Shown here one piece after another: positions 53,185 to 63,522 of a DNA stretch of 64,000 bases. The notes below the pieces were generated by a model. That model was given only the letters and a program-made list of their open reading frames with translations, was not told the DNA's origin and did not search any database. The position numbers were made by a program, and so were the translations under genes. This DNA is from an uncultured Clostridia bacterium (lineage in GTDB: Bacteria; Bacillota; Clostridia; Christensenellales; DTU072), in contig CAMOOO010000001.1 of the NCBI GenBank assembly GCA_946621465.1, forward strand, positions 696,386-760,385, written 5' to 3'. Each line of letters begins with the position of its first letter. Positions within the stretch are counted from its first letter, which is position 1.

Positions 53185-53844
53185 TTATTTACCCTTCCCG
53201 ATCTTCTTATGGCAAAGGTTCTGCAACGCCCAGTTGCCGACGGCAAAGACGTAGGTTGCTATGTACATAGCGATAAGGGAGATGGGTATGACCCACATTT
53301 TACCGCCGAAGGTAAACCCGTAGAAATCCTCCCACCGTTTAAAGATCGCCACCATAAACAGATACAGTATGCTGTAAACAAAGGTGGGGGCAAGACCGAT
53401 ATAGGTCAGGTAGAAGGGATATTTATTCTCACATTCGGCAACGCAGAAAGAAAAAATGGCAAGAAGGGGGGTAATAAGATGCAAGTACAGACAGGGTCCG
53501 GCAAACATGATCTCCCAACCGAACATAGGTCCGAGGAACAAAATGACGGTCAAGAAAGTAACGGTCACTGAAACGGTACCGACGAATTTACAGGCTTGCG
53601 CCCAAAGGGGTATCTCGTTCTTTCCGTGGATAATTCCGTTTATGTTGAACGGCAGAATGATCGACGCCGTCATTGCTACCAGTATGTTGGACAGATTGGT
53701 AAAGTACCGGAAGGTACTCACCCCCAGACTCATGTTCCCACTGACGCCGCCGAATATCAAAGCTAAAAGGGAGTACCACGTCAGCACGATAATGGCAACG
53801 TTACCGACAAGGGAGCAGATCTGTAAAGTTCTCGTCTTTTTCAT
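53185..53844 (-). CDS. Pr6Pr-family membrane protein
   Basis: 219 residues from the ATG at 53844, which has GAGGTG seven bases ahead; a GTG four codons earlier is the alternative. Six membrane segments. STFRYFTNLSNILVAM and LYLHLITPLLAIFSF with a conserved His match the Pr6Pr/FAR-17a-like family, whose function in bacteria is unknown. Twelve bases before the SGNH hydrolase gene. Confidence 0.75.
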   Translation of the reverse strand: MKKTRTLQICSLVGNVAIIVLTWYSLLALIFGGVSGNMSLGVSTFRYFTNLSNILVAMTASIILPFNINGIIHGKNEIPLWAQACKFVGTVSVTVTFLTVILFLGPMFGWEIMFAGPCLYLHLITPLLAIFSFCVAECENKYPFYLTYIGLAPTFVYSILYLFMVAIFKRWEDFYGFTFGGKMWVIPISLIAMYIATYVFAVGNWALQNLCHKKIGKGK

Positions 53845-53869
53845 TTGTATGTTCACCTCTATATGTTAT

Positions 53870-54406
53870 TTATATTCTTTTACCCATTTGTTCGGCTTCC
53901 GACAATAGCGGATGCCCTTCTATATCTCCTCTTTCCCGAACGCCGGAAACGCACACCTCTCCGACGGACTCCAACGAAAAGAAATCCGCGATGTGTTTGT
54001 ACTGGACCAGAATGGAATCAAAGACCATTTCTCTGGTGTCGGCGGCAACGAGAAGAAGACCCAATTTTTTTATCGGCAAATCTTTACGCGCCGGCGCATG
54101 AAGCCGATCGATAAAGGCTTTCAGCTGGGCGCTCACGCCGTAAAAGTAGACGGGGGATGCCGCAACGAGGACGTCCGTTTTGGACATTTTTTCCCAAAAG
54201 TACATCATATCGTCGTGAACGACACACCGTCCGGACGGCTCTTTCTTGCAGGCGTTACACCCGACGCACGGCTTTACGTCGAAGTCGCTTACGCGTATGG
54301 ATTCCACCTCGACGCCCTTTCCCATGCCGCGGACGAACGCTTCTATCAATTTATCGGTATTGCCTCCCGTCCGAGGACTTCCGTTGAGAATAAGTACTCT
54401 CGTCAT
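53870..54406 (-). CDS. NAD(P)H-dependent FMN reductase, flavodoxin-like
   Basis: 178 residues. Flavin phosphate loop LILNGSPRTGGNTDKLIEAF, Cys-containing CVGCNACKKEPSGRCVVHDD typical of Fe-S flavoprotein-like enzymes, and ASPVYFYGVSAQLKAFIDRL. Only one CxxC plus two further Cys are present, so binding of a cluster is uncertain. Redox role, partner unknown. Confidence 0.85.
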   Translation of the reverse strand: MTRVLILNGSPRTGGNTDKLIEAFVRGMGKGVEVESIRVSDFDVKPCVGCNACKKEPSGRCVVHDDMMYFWEKMSKTDVLVAASPVYFYGVSAQLKAFIDRLHAPARKDLPIKKLGLLLVAADTREMVFDSILVQYKHIADFFSLESVGEVCVSGVRERGDIEGHPLLSEAEQMGKRI

Positions 54407-54418
54407 GCTCTTCCTTTT

Positions 54419-55627
54419 TTATAATAAGTTATGCTTCATCGCGAAGAGTTGTTCCACGATGAGTTCGTATTTATAAGACCATTTATGTTCGTCGAACAAA
54501 AACCGATAGGGTATGCCGTCGATGATAAGGTCGATTCCTTCGTCGTTTTTGGTAACGACGGTCGCAACTTCGGCAAGGGAATAGGTCAGCGTAGCTTGCT
54601 TTTCTTCCACTGTTCCTTCATAAACGATATCCTCTTTCCCGATAGTGAGGCTCCCTTTACCCTTTTCAACGTAGGTGTTTTTTTCGTCGTCGCGGATGTA
54701 GGCAGTGACCGGTTCAGACAGAGAAAAGTCCTCTTTTTTAATCTCTTCAAGCACGCTTTCTCTCTCGAAGTCCACCCACAGGTCCAGTCTGTCAAAGGTA
54801 CGGGAATCGCCCTGCGGTAGCAGTTCTCCATACTCGGTATACCTCACGGTATTGCCGCAAGAGGTGCATTTAACCAGACCGCTTTCCGCAGTCATCTCGT
54901 ATTCTGCGCCGCACTTCGGGCATTTATAGAGAATGTAATTGAGATTGCTGGTGATATCTTTGGCTTTGAACCGAACGTGGTTTTCTTGTTGCCAGATGTT
55001 ATCGTTAAACTTCATCTCCTCTCTGACCCTTTCGGTAATTTCTTTGGGTGAGAGGGTCTTTACTTCTTCCTGTGTAAAGAGAAGTTTTGCCTTGGTCTCC
55101 ATTCTTCCTCTGCGGAAGCCTTTAATAAACCGCGGTTTGGTCAGATACACGCCGTGCGATTGAACGATAACGACGTTGCACCCGAGGAATTTAATAAATT
55201 TACCGATGGACGGTCCGAGGTAATAAAATTCTTTACCGTCCAAAGACGTTTTCCCCTCCGGGTACAGAAGTATGTTCCTCCCCTGCTCGGCAGCCGCTTT
55301 CAGCGTGCGCATACAGGCGATGTCTATTGCGCCCTGATCTTTGGGAATGGCTCCGAAGGCTTTTATAAAAGGACGGAGTTGTTTCCAGGTGAACAGGTCC
55401 TTTCCCATGACGACGTTGTATCGTTTGGGTAGCAGCGTTGCCGCCGTGGGAACGATGTCCAGCGTACTGGTGTGCGGCGCGATGGCGAGAATGGGCGAAC
55501 GGACTTTTTTGATGTCCTTATTGTCAATCCTGAGTCCCCAATACAGACGGGAAAAGAGACGCATTATACGTGCGCCTACGCCATACACGAAAAAACCTGG
55601 TTTACGAACTTTTTCACTGTCAGCCAT
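54419..55627 (-). CDS. PlsC-type acyltransferase fused to zinc ribbon and PH/GRAM-like domain
   Basis: 402 residues. Residues about 45-215: acyltransferase with HTSTLD (His52, Asp57) and LYPEGKTSLDG. Then a zinc ribbon, YKCPKCGAEYEM paired with VKCTSCGNTVRY. The C-terminal 110 residues (GSLTIGKEDIVYEGTVEEKQ, IDLIIDGIPYRFLFDE) look like a GRAM/PH-like beta domain. The first part makes phosphatidic acid or a related lipid; the additions may sense or bind a partner. Confidence 0.8.
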   Translation of the reverse strand: MADSEKVRKPGFFVYGVGARIMRLFSRLYWGLRIDNKDIKKVRSPILAIAPHTSTLDIVPTAATLLPKRYNVVMGKDLFTWKQLRPFIKAFGAIPKDQGAIDIACMRTLKAAAEQGRNILLYPEGKTSLDGKEFYYLGPSIGKFIKFLGCNVVIVQSHGVYLTKPRFIKGFRRGRMETKAKLLFTQEEVKTLSPKEITERVREEMKFNDNIWQQENHVRFKAKDITSNLNYILYKCPKCGAEYEMTAESGLVKCTSCGNTVRYTEYGELLPQGDSRTFDRLDLWVDFERESVLEEIKKEDFSLSEPVTAYIRDDEKNTYVEKGKGSLTIGKEDIVYEGTVEEKQATLTYSLAEVATVVTKNDEGIDLIIDGIPYRFLFDEHKWSYKYELIVEQLFAMKHNLL

Positions 55628-55647
55628 AATTTCTACCCCCGGAGGAG

Positions 55648-56049
55648 TTACCCTTCTATGATCTTTATGTAGACCGTTCTGTCCCTAGGCGGATCGAACT
55701 CGGCAAAGTATACTGCTTGCCAACGCCCCAGGAGCGGTTTGCCTTCCGTGATTATCAGCGTTTCGGACGCGCCCATGACGCTGCACTTTACGTGGCAATC
55801 GCTGTTTCCTTCGTCGTGCCTGAACTCGGGCATTTTCGGGAAAATCCTGTTCATGGCGAAATCCACGTCCTTTGCCACGAACTCGTCGGCATTTTCGTTA
55901 ATGGTGATAGACGCCGTCGTGTGGGGGCAATAGACAAGGCAAATGCCCTCTTTAACTCCGCTTTTTTCTACGCACTCGCGCACTTTGTCCGTAATATCGA
56001 AAAAGCCTGTTCTGTCCGTTTTTAACGGAAATGAAAATAAATTACTCAA
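55648..56049 (-). CDS. YjbQ-family protein (UPF0047)
   Basis: 133 residues, family length. GICLVYCPHTTASITINENA and FRHDEGNSDCHVKCSVMGAS carry the conserved His/Cys cluster, and LGRWQAVYFAEFDPPRDRTV is the C-terminal signature. Some members show weak thiamine-phosphate synthase activity; the physiological role is unclear. Follows uvrA by 15 bases. Confidence 0.93.
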   Translation of the reverse strand: MSNLFSFPLKTDRTGFFDITDKVRECVEKSGVKEGICLVYCPHTTASITINENADEFVAKDVDFAMNRIFPKMPEFRHDEGNSDCHVKCSVMGASETLIITEGKPLLGRWQAVYFAEFDPPRDRTVYIKIIEG

Positions 56050-56064
56050 TGTATCCTCCTGCGG

Positions 56065-58860
56065 TTATATATATAACCCTGTATATCCCAATTGTGATGC
56101 TTTGACCTCTTCGGGCGTGCCGGTGACGATAATCCGTCCCCCTTCGTCGCCCCCTTCCGGTCCGAGGTCGATTATGTGGTCCGCCATGCGAATGACGTCC
56201 AGATTGTGTTCGATGACGATAACGGTGTTGCCGTTGTCGACCAGTCTGTTTAATATTATCATCAGTTTTTCTACGTCGGCGACGTGCAGTCCGGTGGTCG
56301 GTTCGTCCAAAATATAGACCGTTTTACTGGTCGGACGTTTGCTTAGCTCGGTAGCAAGTTTAATTCTCTGCGCTTCGCCTCCGGAGAATGTCGTTGCCGG
56401 CTGTCCCAATTTTATATAGCCCAGTCCTACGTCGCGGATGGTCTTTATTTTATTGTAGATCGCCGGGATGTTCTCGAAGAAGTCGCAGGCTTCGTCCACC
56501 GTCATGTCCAAAACTTCAAAAATATTCTTATCCTTATATTTAACTTCCAACGTTTCATGATTGTAGCGTTTTCCGCCGCACACCTCGCACGGAACATAGA
56601 CGTCGGAAAGGAAGTTCATTTCTATTCTGATGATACCGTCGCCCCCACAGTTTTCGCAACGACCGCCTTTGACGTTAAAGGAAAATCTGCCCGACGTATA
56701 TCCGCGCGCTTTTGCGCCCTGCGTTTTGGCAAAAAGTTCTCTTACGTGAGTAAACAGTCCGGTATAAGTCGCCGGGTTGGAACGAGGCGTTCTTCCGATC
56801 GGGCTTTGGTCAATGTCGATTACTTTGTCAACGAACTCCAATCCCTCGATCCTGTCGTATGCCCCTTCTTGCAACTCCGCTCGATTGAGTTTATTCGCAA
56901 GGTGCGGATAAAGAATACCGTTGATAAGGCTGGATTTACCACTGCCGCTGACGCCGGTGACGACGACGAATTTACCTAAGGGGAAGTGAACGTCGACCCC
57001 TTTCAGGTTGTTCTGTCGTGCGCCGTAGACAACGATTTCTTTTCCGTTGCCGGGACGGCGCGTAGGCGGCACCTCTATCTTTCTTCTGCCGCTCAAAAAG
57101 TCTCCCGTTATGGAGCGCGGCGCGTTCATGATATCGTAGAGGGTCCCTTGTGCGATGACTTCTCCCCCCAGCACGCCTGCGCCCGGTCCGATATCGACGA
57201 TATGGTCGGCGGCGCGAATGGTGTCCTCGTCGTGTTCAACGACAATGAGGGTGTTACCGAGATCGCGCAGTTTTTTGAGGGTGGAAAGGAGCCTGTCGTT
57301 ATCCCTTTGATGCAGTCCGATACTGGGTTCGTCCAAAATATAGAGTACGCCGGTAAGTCCGCTCCCGATCTGCGTTGCCAAACGGATACGCTGCGCTTCG
57401 CCGCCGGAAAGGGTGGCTGCCGAACGGGCAAGGGTCAGATATCCCAGTCCTACGTCGATCATAAATCTGACGCGGGCAAACAGCTCTTTAAATATAGGCG
57501 TTGCTATGATCTTTTCCTTTTCGCTCATCTCGATCCCGGCAAAGAACTCGGGTAAAGAAATGACGGGCATTTCGGTTACGTCAATGATATTCTTTCCGCC
57601 GACGGTGATACAAAGGACTTCCTTTTTCAGTTTCTTACCGTTGCAGGCGGCGCATTCGTGTTCGGACATCAGTTTTTGAATGTCGTGCAGCACCCCTTCG
57701 CTCTTCGTCTCGTGGAAACGTCTGACGAGGTTGGGAATGACTCCCTCGTAGTGGGCGTTCATCTCCATTTTAAAATTGCGCGAATTGGCTTTCAACATGA
57801 TCCTCTCGTCCGTGCCGTACAATAGAATGTTCTGGATATGTTTAGGCAATTCGCAATAAGGAGTATTCATAGAAAAGCCGAATTTACGGGCGAGTGCCTG
57901 GAACTTCATTTTGCTCATCTGTCCCATATCTAGGTTCCACCCGGTGCATTTGATGGCGTTGTCGTTGAGTGAAAGGGTGGGGTCGGGAATGAGCTTATTG
58001 ACGTCTATCTCCGTGGTAAAGCCCAGTCCGGAACACTTTTCGCAGGCACCGTACGGCGCGTTAAAAGAGAACATACGCGGCGTGATCTCTCCGATGGTGA
58101 TGCCGCAATCGGGGCAGGAATAGTTGGTGGAAAAGAGTTCTTCTTTTTCTTCCGTCACCACGTTGACCAATCCGTCCGCCAGTTTCAAAGCCGTTTCCAG
58201 ACTGTCGGTCAGTCGCCGTCTTAAGTCCGGCTTCATAATAAGCCTATCTACAACAACGCTGACGTTATGTCTGAGGTTTTTATCCAGAACGATCTCTTCG
58301 TCCAGCATATAAACGCTGCCGTCCACTTTTACTCGGGAATAGCCCGAACGACGGAAGCTGTCGAAGAGTTTAGAATACTCTCCCTTTCTATCCCGAACGA
58401 CGGGCGCTTCTACCGTGAACTTTGTACGCTCGGGCAAGGTCATGACGGTATCGACGATCTGGTCTATGGAGATAGAGCGTATCTCCCTGCCGCATTTGGG
58501 GCAGTGCGGAATGCCGATACGGGCAAACAACAGACGCAGGTAGTCGTATATCTCGGTGACCGTTCCAACGGTGGAACGGGGGTTTTTCGATGTGGTTTTT
58601 TGATCGATACTGATTGCCGGACTCAATCCCTCGATGGACTCGACGTCCGGTTTATCCATTTGTCCTAAAAATTGACGGGCGTAGCTGGACAGACTCTCCA
58701 CGTACCGGCGTTGTCCTTCGGCGAAGATTGTGTCGAACGCCAAACTGGATTTTCCGCTGCCGCTCAGTCCGGTAAATACGATCAATTTGTTGCGGGGCAA
58801 GGTCAGGTCGATGTTTTTCAGGTTGTTCTGCTTCGCCCCTTTAATAATGATGTTTTCCAT
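56065..58860 (-). CDS. uvrA: Excinuclease ABC subunit A
   Basis: 931 residues, full length. Two ABC ATPase modules: Walker [13 protein letters not shown] and [10 protein letters not shown], signatures [12 protein letters not shown] and [12 protein letters not shown]. Zinc fingers with CPDCG and CENCGGDG...CEVCGG. DNA-damage recognition with UvrB. Seven bases after uvrB in one operon. Confidence 0.98.
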   Translation of the reverse strand: MENIIIKGAKQNNLKNIDLTLPRNKLIVFTGLSGSGKSSLAFDTIFAEGQRRYVESLSSYARQFLGQMDKPDVESIEGLSPAISIDQKTTSKNPRSTVGTVTEIYDYLRLLFARIGIPHCPKCGREIRSISIDQIVDTVMTLPERTKFTVEAPVVRDRKGEYSKLFDSFRRSGYSRVKVDGSVYMLDEEIVLDKNLRHNVSVVVDRLIMKPDLRRRLTDSLETALKLADGLVNVVTEEKEELFSTNYSCPDCGITIGEITPRMFSFNAPYGACEKCSGLGFTTEIDVNKLIPDPTLSLNDNAIKCTGWNLDMGQMSKMKFQALARKFGFSMNTPYCELPKHIQNILLYGTDERIMLKANSRNFKMEMNAHYEGVIPNLVRRFHETKSEGVLHDIQKLMSEHECAACNGKKLKKEVLCITVGGKNIIDVTEMPVISLPEFFAGIEMSEKEKIIATPIFKELFARVRFMIDVGLGYLTLARSAATLSGGEAQRIRLATQIGSGLTGVLYILDEPSIGLHQRDNDRLLSTLKKLRDLGNTLIVVEHDEDTIRAADHIVDIGPGAGVLGGEVIAQGTLYDIMNAPRSITGDFLSGRRKIEVPPTRRPGNGKEIVVYGARQNNLKGVDVHFPLGKFVVVTGVSGSGKSSLINGILYPHLANKLNRAELQEGAYDRIEGLEFVDKVIDIDQSPIGRTPRSNPATYTGLFTHVRELFAKTQGAKARGYTSGRFSFNVKGGRCENCGGDGIIRIEMNFLSDVYVPCEVCGGKRYNHETLEVKYKDKNIFEVLDMTVDEACDFFENIPAIYNKIKTIRDVGLGYIKLGQPATTFSGGEAQRIKLATELSKRPTSKTVYILDEPTTGLHVADVEKLMIILNRLVDNGNTVIVIEHNLDVIRMADHIIDLGPEGGDEGGRIIVTGTPEEVKASQLGYTGLYI

Positions 58861-58867
58861 ATTTCTC

Positions 58868-60835
58868 CTAGTTTTTGTTTCTCAATCTATCTTTCAGCAC
58901 GGCGATCTCCTCGCGTAAAGAAATACAGGTCTCGAAGTCAAGCTGGGCGGATGCCGCTTTCATAAGTCCGGTCAAACGCTCTATTTCTTTAGTGATCTCC
59001 GACTTTGTCATATCCTTTGCGGAATGAGTGGCCTTTTTGGTGATGACCACGCTGTTCTTTATCTCTTTAATAATGGTTTTAGGCGTGATGTTATGTTCTT
59101 TGTTGTAGGCAATCTGATAGTTCCTTCTTCTCGCCGTCTCGTCCATTGCCTCGCGCATACTGTCCGTGATGACGTCGGCGTAGAGGATAACACGCGCCTC
59201 GGCGTTTCTCGCCGCTCTACCTACCGTCTGTATAAGAGAAGAACGGGAGCGTAAAAAGCCTTCTTTGTCGGCGTCTAAAATCGCCACGAGCATGACCTCG
59301 GGGATGTCCAGACCTTCGCGAAGGAGGTTGATCCCGACGACGACGTCCGTTTCGCCCATTCTCAATTTATTGATGATCTCTATACGCTCCAGCGTATCAA
59401 TATCGCTGTGCATATAGGTAGCTTTTATTCCGTGTTCGGAGAAATAAGAAGTCAGGCTCTCCGCCATTTTTTTGGTAAGGGTGGTCACCAGCACTCTCCC
59501 CTTTTTCTCCACCGTTGCGTTGATCTCCGAAATAAGGTCGTCTATCTGCCCTTCCGTTTTCCGCACTTCTATCTCCGGATCGACCAGTCCCGTCGGACGC
59601 AGAAACTGCTCGACGATCTGCCCCTGCTGAGAGAGTTCGTACTCCGCCGGCGTTGCGCTGACGCAGATCATCTGACTGAACCGTTCATTGAATTCGGAGA
59701 AGTTCAGCGGTCTGTTATCAAACGCCGATTTGAGGCGGAAGCCGTAATCAACGAGGTTCTTTTTCCTCGCCACGTCTCCTGCATACATGGCTCGAAGCTG
59801 CGGCAACGTCATGTGCGACTCATCGACAAACAGTAAAAAATCCTTCGGGAAGTAATCCAGTAACGTAAAGGGAGGCTCGCCCGGACTTCTGCCGTCGAAG
59901 TACCGCGAGTAATTCTCTATTCCGCTACAATACCCGATCTCCCGTAACATTTCCAGGTCGTAATTGACGCGCTCTCTTAAGCGTTGTTCCTCGATAAGTT
60001 TATTCTGCTCTTTGAATGCTTTACACTCCTCGATCATGTCTTTGCGAATGCGTTCCAAAGTGTTCTCCATTTTCTCATCGCCCACGACGTAGTGGCTGGC
60101 AGGGAAAATGGCGGCGTGTTGCAGCTCGCTGATTATTTTATTGGTAGTCGCGTCCTCTTCGTACAGCCCCTCGATCTCGTCGCCATACATTTCGACAAGG
60201 ATAGCGACGTTACTTTGGGATGCCGGGAATATCTCCAGCCTGTCTCCTCGCGCACGGAAAGTGGCGCGTACAAAGTCGTAGTCGGCGCGTTTATATTGCA
60301 ATTTGACCAGTCTGTCCATCAAGTCATCCCGGTCGATAATCATGCCCGGACGAAGGGAGATCATTTGCGTAAAATACTCTTGTGGGGCGCCCAAACCGTA
60401 AATACAGGATACCGAAGCTACCACAATCACGTCGCGCCTTTCACCCAGTGACGAGGTCGCCGAATGGCGTAACTTATCAATCTCGTCGTTAAGTGACATA
60501 TCCTTTTCTATATACACGTCGGTAGACGGAATGTACGCCTCGGGGCGGTAGTAATCGTAATAGGAAACGAAGTATTCTACCCGGTTATGCGGAAAGAACT
60601 CCTTGAACTCGTTGCAAAGCTGCGCCGCAAGCGTTTTGTTGTGTGCGATAACCAGCGTCGGACGGTTCATGCGAGCGATTACGTTCGCCATAGTATAGGT
60701 TTTTCCTGATCCGGTCACGCCTAAAAGGACCTGCGTACGCAAGCCGTCTTCCAGCCCTTCGCATAGCTTATCTATAGCCTGCGGTTGATCGCCGCAGGGG
60801 CTGTAGGCACTGACCATTTCGAACTTCTCATCCAT
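58868..60835 (-). CDS. uvrB: Excinuclease ABC subunit B
   Basis: 655 residues. Helicase motifs: Walker [15 protein letters not shown], the beta-hairpin region [24 protein letters not shown] in [12 protein letters not shown], and [15 protein letters not shown]-terminal UvrC-binding coiled coil ([20 protein letters not shown]). Nucleotide excision repair. uvrC is not in the window. Confidence 0.98.
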   Translation of the reverse strand: MDEKFEMVSAYSPCGDQPQAIDKLCEGLEDGLRTQVLLGVTGSGKTYTMANVIARMNRPTLVIAHNKTLAAQLCNEFKEFFPHNRVEYFVSYYDYYRPEAYIPSTDVYIEKDMSLNDEIDKLRHSATSSLGERRDVIVVASVSCIYGLGAPQEYFTQMISLRPGMIIDRDDLMDRLVKLQYKRADYDFVRATFRARGDRLEIFPASQSNVAILVEMYGDEIEGLYEEDATTNKIISELQHAAIFPASHYVVGDEKMENTLERIRKDMIEECKAFKEQNKLIEEQRLRERVNYDLEMLREIGYCSGIENYSRYFDGRSPGEPPFTLLDYFPKDFLLFVDESHMTLPQLRAMYAGDVARKKNLVDYGFRLKSAFDNRPLNFSEFNERFSQMICVSATPAEYELSQQGQIVEQFLRPTGLVDPEIEVRKTEGQIDDLISEINATVEKKGRVLVTTLTKKMAESLTSYFSEHGIKATYMHSDIDTLERIEIINKLRMGETDVVVGINLLREGLDIPEVMLVAILDADKEGFLRSRSSLIQTVGRAARNAEARVILYADVITDSMREAMDETARRRNYQIAYNKEHNITPKTIIKEIKNSVVITKKATHSAKDMTKSEITKEIERLTGLMKAASAQLDFETCISLREEIAVLKDRLRNKN

Positions 60836-60841
60836 CTTCTA

Positions 60842-61213
60842 TTATCCGAGAATCGCCTGCAAAATACTCTTTATGGAGAAGGATAACGCCGCGATCAAAA
60901 CGGTAATGATGATCCTCGTTACCATCTTTCTGCGCGCGACCTGTTTGTCTCTCAAATAGCTGACCCCGTTGTCCTTTAAGGTGATGAGGTACATCGTGTC
61001 GCCGTTGGACTTCTTTGCTCTCTCAAATCCGCAATAGTTATCGAGCATCAATCTGTTGAGGTTCGTCTCCAAGTCGCTCTCTCTGAAATCCACTTTGAAG
61101 CTGATCCGCTCCAGTAGCTCTTGCGGAGTGACCAGGTATTGTCCGTTTGCCGAACCGCTCGCCAGTTCGTAAACGATGTCCATCAGTTTTTTCTCTTGCT
61201 TTTCCAGTATCAT
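60842..61213 (-). CDS. Small tail-anchored protein, winged-helix-like
   Basis: 123 residues. The N-terminal 85 residues are soluble and alternate helices and strands (TPQELLERISFKVDFRESDL, then ETNLNRLMLDNYCGF and TMYLITLKDNGVSYLRD), like a winged helix. A single C-terminal membrane helix (about 98-121) would anchor it. Architecture is shared with the next gene upstream. Function unknown. Seven bases before uvrB. Confidence 0.65.
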   Translation of the reverse strand: MILEKQEKKLMDIVYELASGSANGQYLVTPQELLERISFKVDFRESDLETNLNRLMLDNYCGFERAKKSNGDTMYLITLKDNGVSYLRDKQVARRKMVTRIIITVLIAALSFSIKSILQAILG

Positions 61214-61224
61214 ATCTTTATCCT

Positions 61225-61731
61225 TTATTTAAGTATTATTTTCATAATTATTGCCGTAATAACACCGGCTATTGCTCCGCCGAGGAATGATGCGCCGGCG
61301 CAGATAAGGAAGAACTTTTTCCACGGATAATTCGTCACGCTACGGACCCGTTGCGACAGACTGGATACGTCCGGTACCAGTTCGTCATCGTCGTCGGACA
61401 ATTCGGGCAGCGCACCCAGCGCATCCGCCTTCTCCGTGCTATGTTGACGCGCCTGCTCTTCTTCCTGCTTGGCGGCGATCTGCTCTTTTAATTTTTCACC
61501 GTAAACGTATCCCTTCGTCAGAACGGACAGGCAGTAGACGTCGCCGTCGCTATACCGAACGGTGACGTAGTCGGACGCCTGCAACTGTAGCATTGCCTCG
61601 TCTACGTCTTCCTGATGATAGTCGGACGGTAAATTCTTCGCCAGTTCCGACCGGTTCAATATGATGTATTCTCCCGGCTTTGCGATAGAACAAACCGCCA
61701 AAAGAACTTTATTTGCCGTTTCCTTTTTCAT
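61225..61731 (-). CDS. Tail-anchored protein with winged-helix-like domain
   Basis: 168 residues. Residues about 1-80 (KVLLAVCSIAKPGEYIILNR, VDEAMLQLQASDYVTVRYSD) look winged-helix-like; about 80-125 is acidic and Glu-rich; a C-terminal membrane helix (about 142-166) is rich in Gly/Ala. Same plan as the 123-aa neighbour, so the two may be distant paralogues or partners. The start overlaps the GH2 stop by one base. Confidence 0.65.
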   Translation of the reverse strand: MKKETANKVLLAVCSIAKPGEYIILNRSELAKNLPSDYHQEDVDEAMLQLQASDYVTVRYSDGDVYCLSVLTKGYVYGEKLKEQIAAKQEEEQARQHSTEKADALGALPELSDDDDELVPDVSSLSQRVRSVTNYPWKKFFLICAGASFLGGAIAGVITAIIMKIILK

Positions 61732-63521
61732 TATCTTTCTCCTTTTTTTGGAATAACCAATTCATTATTGATCTGTCTGACGCTCTCTGCGTCCAATTTA
61801 AGGACCTTTCTGTCGTAGGAAAGAATACCGTTAAGCTCCTCTTCTACGTCGGATACCTGCGTATAGACACAGGCGCAGAGTCCTTTTTTCTTAATCGCCT
61901 TTTTGATTTTCTTTTGCAACTTCACAAAGGCTTTGGTGCAATCTTTGGCATTTTTGAAACCGCGGTAGCCGCAGCTTTTTTCATCGTCGAAGACGTGGTC
62001 TTTCCCCGGGGAATAGGTCAATCCGCCGTACTCTGAAAGTACGAGGGCGCGCCTTTCATTCTTGCGGTACTTGGGGAACCACGGGCGTTTATTGTAGTTA
62101 TGTATGCTGTTCACGTCCCCATATCCCTGATCAAACCAACCGCTGGCGTGGTCGATCAATCTCGTTTTGTCGAGGGCGCGGACGATCCCCACGGCGATCT
62201 TGGAATCGAATTGTCCCCATGCCTCGTTAAAGGTGACCCACATAACGACGGCAGGCGAGTTATACAAAAGCCGGACGGTGTCTACCAGGTCGTCCTGGTA
62301 TTCCTTTCTGCCGGCAGAGTTCCAACGGCCGTAGGCAATATAATTTTCGTAGGTGTCTTTAGGTATCTTTTTGACCCGTTTTCTTCCGGTGATCTTTTCA
62401 TAAAAAGGATATCTTTCCTTTATGCCGCCCGTTATCTGTCCGCCGGAAACGATGTCCTGCCAAACGAGCATACCCAGTCTGTCGCAGTGATAGTACCACC
62501 GGAGCGGTTCGATCTTAATATGTTTGCGTAGCATATTGAATCCCATGCTCTTCATGGTCATAATGTCGTTTATCATCGCTTCGTCCGACGGCGGCGTGTA
62601 CATTCCGTCGCTCCAATAGCCCTGATCCAAAAGTCCTTTTTGGAAATAAGGTCTGCCGTTGAGCATGATCCTGGGGAATTTACCCGTTCTTTCCACGGAG
62701 ATCTTCCGCATGGCGAAATAGGTCTTAAATTGATCGCCGGAAACGGTTATTATCCGCGCGTTATATAAGAAGGGATCTTCCGGACTCCACAGCCTTAAAT
62801 ACTCGTTGAGGCTGATTGTCAGGTGCGACGTAGGCGAAGAGTAGCGAGCCTCTCCGGTGGGCAGGTATAAAAAGAGCATGAAGCCCTCTTCCTTCTGACT
62901 GAATTTCAGATCAAAAGTCACCTGTCCGCTGTCAACGTCCGGCGTGATATAAATGTTTTTAACGAAGTTAACTACCGTCTGCTCAATCCAAACGGTCTGC
63001 CAAATACCCGATTGCGGCGTATACCAAATGCCACCCCGTTCCAAACGTTGCTTACCGTATGCCTGATGTCCGGAATCGGTGGGGTCGGTTACTTCCACTT
63101 CCAGTTCGTTCATGCCGTCGCTTATAACGTCGCTCACGTCGAAGGAAAAGGGAAAGTATCCTCCGCGATGTTTGCCGATCAATTTACCGTTCAAATAGAC
63201 GGTGCATTTATAATCCACCGCGCCAAAGTGCAACATTACGACGTCGCGCAGGCGAGTGAAATTGAATTTTTTACGATAATAAGCGGTATCATCCGGCGTA
63301 ACGATTCTTTTTACACCGGAGAGCGGACATTCGGGAGAGAACGGTACGAGGATCTCTTCTTTGTAGCCGCAAAACAGGTCGTCCGTTTTGTAGACGCTGA
63401 ATTCCCACTTTCCGTTGAGGTTGTCCCAATACTCCCTTTCCAACTGCGGTCTAGGGTAGACGTCCAACGGTTTTTCCCCCATCGTCTCACCGTATAAAGT
63501 CAATAATTTGTCGTTTATCAT
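61731..63521 (-). CDS. GH2-family glycosidase
   Basis: 596 residues. N-terminal jelly roll (YWDNLNGKWEFSVY, DTAYYRKKFNF, FDVSDVISDGMNELEVEVTD), then a TIM barrel with the acid/base Glu in VMWVTFNEAWGQ and the nucleophile Glu in LVLSEYGGLTYS. No signal peptide and no C-terminal LacZ-like domains, so nearer to beta-glucuronidase or beta-mannosidase-sized members. Substrate unknown. A close paralogue lies immediately upstream. Confidence 0.88.
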   Translation of the reverse strand: MINDKLLTLYGETMGEKPLDVYPRPQLEREYWDNLNGKWEFSVYKTDDLFCGYKEEILVPFSPECPLSGVKRIVTPDDTAYYRKKFNFTRLRDVVMLHFGAVDYKCTVYLNGKLIGKHRGGYFPFSFDVSDVISDGMNELEVEVTDPTDSGHQAYGKQRLERGGIWYTPQSGIWQTVWIEQTVVNFVKNIYITPDVDSGQVTFDLKFSQKEEGFMLFLYLPTGEARYSSPTSHLTISLNEYLRLWSPEDPFLYNARIITVSGDQFKTYFAMRKISVERTGKFPRIMLNGRPYFQKGLLDQGYWSDGMYTPPSDEAMINDIMTMKSMGFNMLRKHIKIEPLRWYYHCDRLGMLVWQDIVSGGQITGGIKERYPFYEKITGRKRVKKIPKDTYENYIAYGRWNSAGRKEYQDDLVDTVRLLYNSPAVVMWVTFNEAWGQFDSKIAVGIVRALDKTRLIDHASGWFDQGYGDVNSIHNYNKRPWFPKYRKNERRALVLSEYGGLTYSPGKDHVFDDEKSCGYRGFKNAKDCTKAFVKLQKKIKKAIKKKGLCACVYTQVSDVEEELNGILSYDRKVLKLDAESVRQINNELVIPKKGER

Positions 63522-63522
63522 C

